From: Tenacibaculum todarodis | Lineage (GTDB): Bacteria; Bacteroidota; Bacteroidia; Flavobacteriales; Flavobacteriaceae | Assembly: GCF_001889045.1 (NCBI RefSeq) | Contig: NZ_CP018155.1 | Coordinates: 2,234,001-2,298,000 of the forward strand | DNA length: 64,000 nucleotides | Direction: 5' to 3' | Part shown: positions 54,090 through 60,645 of the stretch, in pieces | Layout: the number at the start of each line of letters is the position of its first letter | Numbering within the stretch: position 1 is the first letter of the stretch | Program-made: the position numbers and the translations under genes | Notes under the pieces: model-generated | Database searches by the model: none | Told to the model about the DNA's origin: nothing | What the model saw: only the letters and a program-made list of their open reading frames with translations

Positions 54090-54557
54090 TTAGCAACAAC
54101 CACTTCCTGGAGTACAAGTGTCTCCTGAAGAAATTTCTGAAAACTGTAATTTTGGTTTTTCAGCTGGAATTCCGCATGCATCTTGAGCTAAACAATCTGT
54201 CTGTTTTGAAGTTAACAAGAAATTTGTCCCGTCAAAATCAAGTCCAAATTTACCAATAGTTTCTGCTTGGTACTCTACTTCAACCTCTAGATCTTCTATT
54301 TTTAAAACTTTTTCTGAAAGCTCTATAATGTGTATTAATTTTTCTGGATGTAATCTATGATCGTAGTCATCTGCGTTCCAAAGTTGAAAATTTACAACCT
54401 CTTCATTTCTTACAGTTCCTCCACAATCGATAAAATTTTTAGTTATTTTACCTACTTCAGTTACATGAAAATGGCTAGGAACTAATTCTCCATTTGGTAA
54501 TTGAAAGGCTATTTTGTCTAATTGTTTTAATTTACTTTTAATTTCTGAAAGTTTCAT
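54090..54557 (-). CDS. DUF6428 protein with C-terminal cysteine cluster
   Basis: 155 residues. Globular body (SEIKSKLKQLDKIAFQLPNGELVPSHFHVTEVGKITKNFIDCGGTVR) and a C-terminal part rich in cysteine: TDCLAQDACGIP and a terminal CTPGSGCC. The family accompanies arsR in Bacteroidetes, which with the vicinal cysteines suggests arsenite or metal binding. Contains SHFHVTEVG, a possible His metal site. Second gene of the operon, 40 bases after arsR. Function not established. Confidence 0.82.
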   Translation of the reverse strand: MKLSEIKSKLKQLDKIAFQLPNGELVPSHFHVTEVGKITKNFIDCGGTVRNEEVVNFQLWNADDYDHRLHPEKLIHIIELSEKVLKIEDLEVEVEYQAETIGKFGLDFDGTNFLLTSKQTDCLAQDACGIPAEKPKLQFSEISSGDTCTPGSGCC

Positions 54558-54597
54558 CTCTATATTTTTTATTACGTTTAACGTTTATTTGTTGGGT

Positions 54598-54927
54598 TTA
54601 ACAGCAATCGGTTGTTAACATGTCCTGATCCAAGAATTGAATCATTATTTTTTTCATTTCAGACCATTTTTCTGAATTTACACAATAGCAAACACTGGTT
54701 CCTTCAACACTTCCTTTTATAAGTCCTAATTGTTTTAATTCTTTTAAATGTTGAGAAATAGTTGGTTGTGCTAAACCAATTTCGTTTACCAAATCGCCAC
54801 AAACGCACGCATTAATTTTAAACAAGTGTTGTAAAATTGCTACTCTTGCTGGATGTCCAAATACTTTTGCATACAATGCAATTTGATTTTGTTGGTCTGT
54901 AAATATTTCTGATTTTGTTATTCCCAT
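54598..54927 (-). CDS. arsR: ArsR-family metalloregulator
   Basis: 109 residues. Winged HTH: VFGHPARVAILQHLFK and GLAQPTISQHLKELKQLGLIKGSVEG. The As(III) site candidate is CVCGDL (Cys41, Cys43), comparable with the ELCVCDL of classical ArsR; further cysteines at CYC (about 79-81) and a terminal CC (108-109). It should repress the operon until arsenite or a thiophilic metal binds. A palindrome lies 15 bases upstream of the start. Confidence 0.93.
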   Translation of the reverse strand: MGITKSEIFTDQQNQIALYAKVFGHPARVAILQHLFKINACVCGDLVNEIGLAQPTISQHLKELKQLGLIKGSVEGTSVCYCVNSEKWSEMKKIMIQFLDQDMLTTDCC

Positions 54928-54941
54928 TTTACTTAATTAGT

Positions 54942-54964
54942 ATATTGCAATATTACGATTAATA
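54942..54964 (-). promoter_or_regulatory. Candidate ArsR operator
   Basis: Perfect 12-base palindrome ATATTGCAATAT (54942-54953), followed by ATTACGATTAATAT. It lies directly before the arsR start, as expected for autoregulation. Confidence 0.55.
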
Positions 54965-55038
54965 TTTAAATCAGAAAAGAACTGCTGTTTATTTTTAAAA
55001 AAAGGTATACTTAAATAAAGGTGAAAAGAGTACTTAGA

Positions 55039-56118
55039 TTATTCTTCGGGAATTTCTTCTTGAATAATGCCCATTAGTTTTGCTCTTACTTCCCAATTTT
55101 TACGTGCCATAGATTGTAAGTCTGCTACGTTATCAAATTCGTCCATAATTTCTAAACCAAGTAAGGTTTCTATTACATCTTCTTGAGAAACCAAACCACT
55201 TACAGATCCATATTCATCTACAACCAAGGCAATATGTTCTCTTTGCTCTATTAGTTTTTCAAACAAACTTGGAATTGATAAATCTCTATTAGTAACAATT
55301 ATATCTCTTTTTATTGATTTTAATGGCTCATTTCCGTTTCCTTTAATAATTGCTTCTAGTAAGTTATATTTTAGGAAATAACCTGTAATATTATCTGATT
55401 TTTCAGAAAAAACAGGAACTCTAGAAAAACGCAGGTTTGTATGTGCGTCATAAAAGGCTTGTATAGTTTGCTTTTCGTTGGCAGATTTTAAGACTGTACT
55501 TGGGGTCATAATATCTTTTGCTAAAATCTTTTTAAAGTTTAGTAAGTTTTTAATTACTTTACTTTCTGATTCTTTAAAAACGCCTTCTTCGTGAGCAATA
55601 TCTGCCATTGCTGTAAAATCTTCTCTACTTAAAACACTTTCTCCATGTCCGCCTTTTCCTCCAATAAGTTTTGTTGCTAATTGTAAAATCCATAAAATAC
55701 CTGTCCATTTTAATGGAAATATCATCATATTTAATGCTTTTGTAGTAAAGTTGGCTAATTGTTTCCAGTAGGTTGCACCAATAGTTTTTGGTACAATTTC
55801 TGAAGCTACTAAAATTAATATTGTCATTACGGCTGAGACAATAAAAACTCCATAACCATCATCATTAAAAACCTTTTTTGCTTCTGCTCCAACTAAGATT
55901 GCTCCAACTGTATGTGCTAATGTATTTAAGGTAAGAATTGCAATTAAAGGTTTGTCTACATCTTTTTTTAAGGTTTCTAAATCTTCTGCAAAAGATTTTC
56001 CTTCACTTTTTGCTACATTAACAAATGTTGGTGTAACACTTAAAAGTACAGCTTCTAAGATTGAACATAAAAATGAAAAGAAAATAGATACGGTTCCGTA
56101 AATTAATAATAATGTCAT
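55039..56118 (-). CDS. CNNM/HlyC-type membrane protein with CBS pair
   Basis: 359 residues. DUF21/CNNM membrane domain about 1-150 with four segments (LIYGTVSIFFSFLCSILEAVLLSV, AILTLNTLAHTVGAILVG), then a cytoplasmic CBS pair (about 195-325: AKDIMTPSTVLKSANEKQTIQAFYDAH, LVDEYGSVSGLVSQEDVIETLLG). The C-terminal CorC/HlyC transporter-associated domain is lacking. Family members move magnesium or other divalent ions. Monocistronic. Confidence 0.92.
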   Translation of the reverse strand: MTLLLIYGTVSIFFSFLCSILEAVLLSVTPTFVNVAKSEGKSFAEDLETLKKDVDKPLIAILTLNTLAHTVGAILVGAEAKKVFNDDGYGVFIVSAVMTILILVASEIVPKTIGATYWKQLANFTTKALNMMIFPLKWTGILWILQLATKLIGGKGGHGESVLSREDFTAMADIAHEEGVFKESESKVIKNLLNFKKILAKDIMTPSTVLKSANEKQTIQAFYDAHTNLRFSRVPVFSEKSDNITGYFLKYNLLEAIIKGNGNEPLKSIKRDIIVTNRDLSIPSLFEKLIEQREHIALVVDEYGSVSGLVSQEDVIETLLGLEIMDEFDNVADLQSMARKNWEVRAKLMGIIQEEIPEE

Positions 56119-56206
56119 TCAGAATAATTTTTAGCAAAAATACATAAAAAGAAATCAGTAAATAAGACTCCATTTTTAAGATATGAAAAAAGTTAATAAA
56201 TATGGT

Positions 56207-56278
56207 TAGCCCTGATTGAAACGGCATCCTTTTTTATTTTTCATAAAAAAGATATAGTGAAAAGCAGGAAATAGCTTC
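56207..56278 (+). repeat. Structured dispersed element, copy C (best preserved)
   Basis: TAGCCCTGATTGAAACGGCATCC, hairpin TTTTTTAT/ATAAAAAA (56230-56250), then GATATAGTGAAAAGCAGGAAATAGCTTC. CCTG (56211-56214) pairs with CAGG (56265-56268). It lies between two minus-strand genes, opposite to local transcription. Confidence 0.75.
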
Positions 56279-56283
56279 AAATA

Positions 56284-56313
56284 AAAAACCTCAAACATTG
56301 CTGCTTGAGGTTT
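56284..56313 (-). terminator. Hairpin between copy C and the DUF3078 gene
   Basis: Arms AAACCTCAA/TTGAGGTTT (56286-56294 with 56305-56313); on the minus strand a T-rich tail follows. It ends the DUF3078 transcript. Confidence 0.8.
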
Positions 56314-56343
56314 ATTATTTTTAATCTTGTAATTGGGTTTAAC

Positions 56344-57270
56344 TTACATTGAAAAGTTAAGACCAAATAACCAGTAAGATTGTAATTTGTTGTCTACATT
56401 ACCAAATGTTGGTGATGGAATTAAAGCTGGTGTTTGTCCTAAAGCATTAGCTAAAGCTTCTTGTTTGTTTTTACGTAAACCAAACTCAAACCCTAAACCA
56501 ATTCCTTTCCAGAAAGTGTATCCGAAAGAGTTTACCCAAGTTACGTTAGATAAATCTCCAGACTTATAACTTTGGAAAGCAGATAAGTTAGATTTAAAGT
56601 TTACTGGACCTAATTTTCTTGTATAATCTGCAAAGATTTTTGCACCTAAAGAAGATTCGTAAGCAGTATCATTATCACTAAATACAAAGTTGTAGTTTAA
56701 TGGGTGAACAACAACCACTAAGTTTTGAATTGGAGTCCAAGTAATACCAACACCTAAATCTAAATATCCAGGATCGTTAAAGCTATTAATTAAAGTAGTT
56801 CTGTATTCTCCTAAAGCAGAAACAGCTAATTTATCAGATAATTTATATCCGTATAAAGAGCTTAATGTAAATACATCGTTTGCTCCTTCAAAACCGTTAG
56901 ATTCATCACCTGAATCATTTTTTATCCAAGATAAGTTTACGTTTAAAGAGTTTCTCCAGAAAAACTTTTCTCTATCTAAATTTGCAAAACCGTTACCTAC
57001 AATACCAATATTACCTGATTTGTTATCAGACGTTGCTCCTTTAGAATACCAGTTGTTAAATCCAGAAATGTTTGCTCCAAAAGTACCAAATGCACCATAT
57101 TTCCAACCTGGAAAAGCATCTATTTGAGATTGTAAAGCACCTGCTTCTCCTTGTAATTTACCTATTGCATCGTTTTTAGTTGCAAGTTCTTTTTTAAGTT
57201 GTTCAACTGTTTGAGCGTTTAATGAAACACCTGTTATAGCAAAAGCTACTATTAAAATTAATTTTTTCAT
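56344..57270 (-). CDS. DUF3078 outer-membrane-type protein with coiled-coil start
   Basis: 308 residues. Signal peptide (IVAFAITGVSLNA-Q), then a short coiled coil (about 21-50, VEQLKKELATKNDAIGKLQGEAGALQSQI), then a beta-barrel-like region with DUF3078 features (GANISGFNNWYSKGATSDNKSGNIGIVGNG) and a terminal YWLFGLNFSM fit for outer-membrane assembly. Function unknown. -7 box TAAGTTTG on the minus strand at 57303-57310 and a terminator make it a unit separate from the second DUF3078 gene upstream. Confidence 0.85.
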   Translation of the reverse strand: MKKLILIVAFAITGVSLNAQTVEQLKKELATKNDAIGKLQGEAGALQSQIDAFPGWKYGAFGTFGANISGFNNWYSKGATSDNKSGNIGIVGNGFANLDREKFFWRNSLNVNLSWIKNDSGDESNGFEGANDVFTLSSLYGYKLSDKLAVSALGEYRTTLINSFNDPGYLDLGVGITWTPIQNLVVVVHPLNYNFVFSDNDTAYESSLGAKIFADYTRKLGPVNFKSNLSAFQSYKSGDLSNVTWVNSFGYTFWKGIGLGFEFGLRKNKQEALANALGQTPALIPSPTFGNVDNKLQSYWLFGLNFSM

Positions 57271-57350
57271 TTTATTTAATTTTTATTTTTTAAAAATGTG
57301 CGCAAACTTACGCTTTTTTATTTAGACAAGTATATTTTTTTAAAGTCACT

Positions 57351-58199
57351 TTATTTTTGAAAAAAATAGCTTAATCCTAAGCCAAAAATCTCTCTAAACT
57401 GAATTCTTTTGGACGTATTATCGTCAATAACAGCATGCAAAGTCATGTTCATAGAAAAGTATTTATTGATTGTAAATAGTAAATTCATTTGATAATTAAC
57501 ATCTATATTTTCAGGATGATTTAAATAATCGGAATAAATTGCTACTATATTCTCCATATTAATGTTTTCCATTAAATCAAACTTCATATAAGTAGAAAGG
57601 TTAAAACCTAAACTATAACTGCTGGTTTCTCCAACATCTACACCATATTTCCCGGAAAACTCTTCAGAAACAAAAGTAAAACGAGATGTTGCTGGCGCAA
57701 TGTTTATCCTATAATCGTCGGATTTTTTCCATAATAATCCAGGTCCAAAGCTTATATACGCTGGCGAAAAAAAAGTAGAAGTTGGTTTAACCGGTGTTTG
57801 AGAGTAATCGTAACCACGCGTAAACTGAGTAGTTATGTTATTAAAAAAAGAGAAAAACCATAATCCTTTAGACTTAAGACCTAGTAGAGAATTGTATTCG
57901 AACTGATCATTTGTTTTTCTAAATCCTTTATCATCTACATGGCTTAAACCATAACCTGTTATAATCTTATTATCCCAATTCCATTTTCCTTTTTTGTAGT
58001 TGAAATCGTAATTAATATTAACATTTCCTGCAATAGTATTATCTCCTCCGGAAGTCCAATTTGAAAAAGCAGATTGATTGAATAAAAAAGTGAATTTTCC
58101 TTTAATAGCCCATTTTTGAATGCTGTCTGTAGTATGATTACCAAATACCGAAACACTAATTAAAAAGATACATATTATTGAAAAATAAACGTTTTTCAT
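57351..58199 (-). CDS. DUF3078 protein, second copy, at the end of the suf-tail operon
   Basis: 282 residues from the ATG at 58199, which begins a signal peptide (IICIFLISVSVFG-N); the longer frame from 58253 would overlap the DUF2480 gene. Barrel-like sequence with FTFLFNQSAFSNWTSGGDNTIAGNVNINYDFNYKKGKWNWDN and terminal GLGLSYFFQK. Distantly related to the gene downstream but lacks the coiled coil. Eight bases after DUF2480, so part of the sufE-sufT-DUF2480 operon. Confidence 0.85.
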   Translation of the reverse strand: MKNVYFSIICIFLISVSVFGNHTTDSIQKWAIKGKFTFLFNQSAFSNWTSGGDNTIAGNVNINYDFNYKKGKWNWDNKIITGYGLSHVDDKGFRKTNDQFEYNSLLGLKSKGLWFFSFFNNITTQFTRGYDYSQTPVKPTSTFFSPAYISFGPGLLWKKSDDYRINIAPATSRFTFVSEEFSGKYGVDVGETSSYSLGFNLSTYMKFDLMENINMENIVAIYSDYLNHPENIDVNYQMNLLFTINKYFSMNMTLHAVIDDNTSKRIQFREIFGLGLSYFFQK

Positions 58200-58206
58200 T
58201 CTCTCA

Positions 58207-58716
58207 CTATTTTTTATGTTTATATAATGGAACCGTCGAACAAGCCTCACCAAACATTATTGATTTTGCTATTGGTTGTAGTTTTTCTATTAAAAAAGCG
58301 AATGCACTTGGCGGAATTGGCTTATCTGCACAACCTTTTATAATTACTGGAGCATCTGCAAAATCTTTAAAATCTACAAAGCCTAATAATTCTTGATACA
58401 AAACTGTTTCTAGTAATTCTAAATTCCCAATAACAACTTTATTTGCAAACGGCGTTAATTCTGCTGCCACTAACATAAAAGCCCAAGACGGAATAATAGC
58501 ATCTACAGAACAAGTTACAGCTACAAATTTTCTCTTGTATTGAGACCAATCATGATTTTTAACAGATGCTCTAAAATCTGTTTCTTTCAGAATTAATTCT
58601 TCAAACAACCAGTCTTTTATATCAAAAACAACTCTTTTTCCTTCAGGATAAATTTCCTCAAGGTCAAAGGTTTTTAGTTTGCTGTTGGCTACTCTATTTA
58701 TTATTTCTTCTGACAT
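58207..58716 (-). CDS. DUF2480 family protein
   Basis: 169 residues, cytoplasmic. Conserved NRVANSKLKTFDLEEIYPEGKRVVFDIKDWLFEELILKE near the start and VDAIIPSWAFMLVAAELTPFAN in the middle; a cysteine in IKGCADKPIPPSAFAF. The family lies in SUF iron-sulfur operons of Bacteroidetes, as here. Precise function unknown. Confidence 0.88.
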   Translation of the reverse strand: MSEEIINRVANSKLKTFDLEEIYPEGKRVVFDIKDWLFEELILKETDFRASVKNHDWSQYKRKFVAVTCSVDAIIPSWAFMLVAAELTPFANKVVIGNLELLETVLYQELLGFVDFKDFADAPVIIKGCADKPIPPSAFAFLIEKLQPIAKSIMFGEACSTVPLYKHKK

Positions 58717-58791
58717 TATTTTATAGTTGTAAAGTCTTAAAGTTAAAAGTTATAAAGTTTTGCGCACTACTACTGAATGCTGCACAATCCA

Positions 58792-58822
58792 ACTGATAAC
58801 TGATAACTGATAACTGATAACT
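58792..58822. repeat. Tandem heptamer repeat (ACTGATA) x4
   Basis: Four perfect head-to-tail copies of ACTGATA (58792-58819) plus ACT, in the 109-base gap between sufT-like and DUF2480 genes. Degenerate AGTTAAAAGTTATAAAGTT sequence precedes it. It interrupts an otherwise tight operon. Confidence 0.85.
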
Positions 58823-58825
58823 AAA

Positions 58826-59146
58826 TTATAGCATTCCTAACTCTAGCTTTGCTTCTTCGCTCATCATTTCTTGTGTCCACGTTGGATCAAAAGTAATTTC
58901 TACTTCACAAGAGTTAATTTCTTTTAACGATTTTACTTTCTCTTCAATATCAACTGGTAAACTTTCAGCTACAGGACAATTTGGAGACGTAAGTGTCATT
59001 AATATTTTTGCGTCGTTTTCTTCAGAAACAAAAACATCGTAGATTAAACCTAATTCGTAAATATCTACTGGTATTTCTGGATCGTAAATAGTTTTTAAAA
59101 CATTTACAATTTTATCGCCTATTTCCTCTAATTCTTTATCTGTCAT
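58826..59146 (-). CDS. SufT-like MIP18/DUF59 iron-sulfur assembly protein
   Basis: 106 residues from the ATG at 59146; the longer frame to 59188 overlaps sufE without need. Single DUF59 domain: IYDPEIPVDIYELGLIYDV (about 20-38), LTSPNCPVAESLP with the conserved cysteine (about 62), and ITFDPTWTQEMMSEEAKLELG. Helps Fe-S cluster maturation or transfer. Downstream of sufE. Confidence 0.93.
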   Translation of the reverse strand: MTDKELEEIGDKIVNVLKTIYDPEIPVDIYELGLIYDVFVSEENDAKILMTLTSPNCPVAESLPVDIEEKVKSLKEINSCEVEITFDPTWTQEMMSEEAKLELGML

Positions 59147-59153
59147 TATACTA

Positions 59154-59579
59154 TTATTTTGTAAGCTTAGTTTGCTGAGCAATCGCATACATTTTTATTT
59201 GTTTAATCATAGAAACCAAACCATTTGCTCTTGTTGGACTTAAATGTTCCTTTAAACCTATTTCATCAATAAAACTAGTTTCAGCAGCTAAAATTGCCTG
59301 CGGAGTTTGGTTTGAATATACACGTAACAACAACGCTACAATTCCTTTGGTTAAAATTGCATCGCTATCTGCCGTAAAAGTTAAAGTCTCTTCATTTAAA
59401 TCTGAATACAACCAAACTTTTGATTGACAGCCTTTTATCAGATTTTCATCAACTTTATAAGCTGCATCAATTAAGGGTAATGTTTTTCCTAAATCTATTA
59501 TATATTGATAACGTTCCATCCAATCATCAAACATGTCAAACTCATCAATAATTTCTTCTTGTATTTCTTTGATAGTCAT
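59154..59579 (-). CDS. sufE: Cysteine desulfuration protein SufE
   Basis: 141 residues. Accepts persulfide sulfur from SufS on Cys51 (NLIKGCQSKVWL). Other family parts: DWMERYQYIIDLGKTLP and RANGLVSMIKQIK. First gene of sufE-sufT-DUF2480-DUF3078; sufBCDS are not in the window. -7 box TAATTTTG on the minus strand at 59630-59637. Confidence 0.95.
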   Translation of the reverse strand: MTIKEIQEEIIDEFDMFDDWMERYQYIIDLGKTLPLIDAAYKVDENLIKGCQSKVWLYSDLNEETLTFTADSDAILTKGIVALLLRVYSNQTPQAILAAETSFIDEIGLKEHLSPTRANGLVSMIKQIKMYAIAQQTKLTK

Positions 59580-59637
59580 TTTTTAAAACTATTTTTGCAC
59601 TTTACAAATTGTTTTGTACAATTACCGTGCAAAATTA
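59568..59637. promoter_or_regulatory. Divergent promoters of sufE and the PfkB kinase gene
   Basis: Plus strand TTTG (59568-59571), 18 bases, TATTTTTG (59590-59597): a complete Bacteroidetes promoter for the kinase gene. Minus strand TAATTTTG (59630-59637) serves sufE. The two transcripts would overlap for about 35 bases. Confidence 0.65.
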
Positions 59638-59654
59638 CTGATAAAATTTAAGAA

Positions 59655-60581
59655 ATGAGTAAATTATTAGCAGTTGGTACTGTTGCGTTTGACGCTATTG
59701 AAACACCTTTTGGTAAAACAGATAAAATTTTAGGAGGTTCTGGAACCTATGTTGGGTTGGCAGCTTCTCAGTTTGGTGTACAAACTGGTGTTGTTTCTGT
59801 TGTTGGTGGAGATTTTCCACAATCGTATTTAGATATGATGAATAACAAAGGAATTAATACGGAAGGTATAGAGGTTATTAAAGAAGGAAAAACATTCTTT
59901 TGGAGTGGTAAATATCATAATGATATGAACTCTCGTGATACTTTAGTTACTGAATTAAATGTATTAGAGCATTTTTCTCCAGTAGTTCCTGAAGATTTTA
60001 AAAATTCTGACATTGTAATGTTAGGAAATTTACATCCATTAACGCAAGCGTCTGTTTTAGACCAAATGAATGAAAGACCAAAATTAGTAGTTTTAGATAC
60101 TATGAACTTTTGGATGGATATTGCATTAGCAGATTTACACACCGTTTTAAAACGTGTGGATGTTATTACAATTAATGATGAAGAAGCACGCCAATTAAGT
60201 GGAGAATATTCTTTAGTAAATGCTGCTAAGAAAATTCATTCAATGGGACCAAAATATGTAGTAATTAAAAAAGGAGAACACGGAGCTTTGTTATTTAACG
60301 AAGGAAAAATGTTTTTTGCACCTGCATTACCTTTAGCTGAGGTTTTTGATCCAACAGGAGCAGGAGATACTTTTGCTGGTGGTTTTTGTGGTTATTTAAC
60401 AAAAACAGAAGACGTTTCTTTTGAAAACATGAAAAACGCCATTATTTACGGTTCAAATTTAGCTTCCTTTTGTGTAGAAAAATTTGGAACACATCGAATG
60501 GAAGAACTAACCAAAGAAGAAGTTCAAAATCGTTTGCAAGCGTTTAAAGAATTAACACAATTTGATATAGAATTATCATAA
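59655..60581 (+). CDS. PfkB-family carbohydrate/nucleoside kinase
   Basis: 308 residues. Ribokinase fold: VGTVAFDAIETPFGKTDKILGGSGTYVGLAASQFG (about 7-41), a lid region, VITINDEEARQLSGE, and the catalytic DPTGAGDTFAGGFCG (about 235-249). Substrate not determined; the N-terminus resembles adenosine- or sugar-kinase-like members conserved in Bacteroidetes next to purF, which hints at a purine-linked role. Own terminator at 60585-60616. Confidence 0.9.
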   Translation: MSKLLAVGTVAFDAIETPFGKTDKILGGSGTYVGLAASQFGVQTGVVSVVGGDFPQSYLDMMNNKGINTEGIEVIKEGKTFFWSGKYHNDMNSRDTLVTELNVLEHFSPVVPEDFKNSDIVMLGNLHPLTQASVLDQMNERPKLVVLDTMNFWMDIALADLHTVLKRVDVITINDEEARQLSGEYSLVNAAKKIHSMGPKYVVIKKGEHGALLFNEGKMFFAPALPLAEVFDPTGAGDTFAGGFCGYLTKTEDVSFENMKNAIIYGSNLASFCVEKFGTHRMEELTKEEVQNRLQAFKELTQFDIELS

Positions 60582-60584
60582 ATT

Positions 60585-60616
60585 AAAATCCGCGTCTAAA
60601 CACGCGGATTTTTTTA
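60585..60616 (+). terminator. Terminator after the PfkB gene
   Basis: Arms AAAATCCGCGT/ACGCGGATTTT with a 6-base loop and T-run. Confidence 0.92.
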
Positions 60617-60645
60617 TACAACAACACAACAAAAACAACACAATA

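Noticed and set aside
58792..58822. Possible CRISPR array
   Set aside because: Repeat unit is 7 bases with no spacers; a simple tandem repeat.
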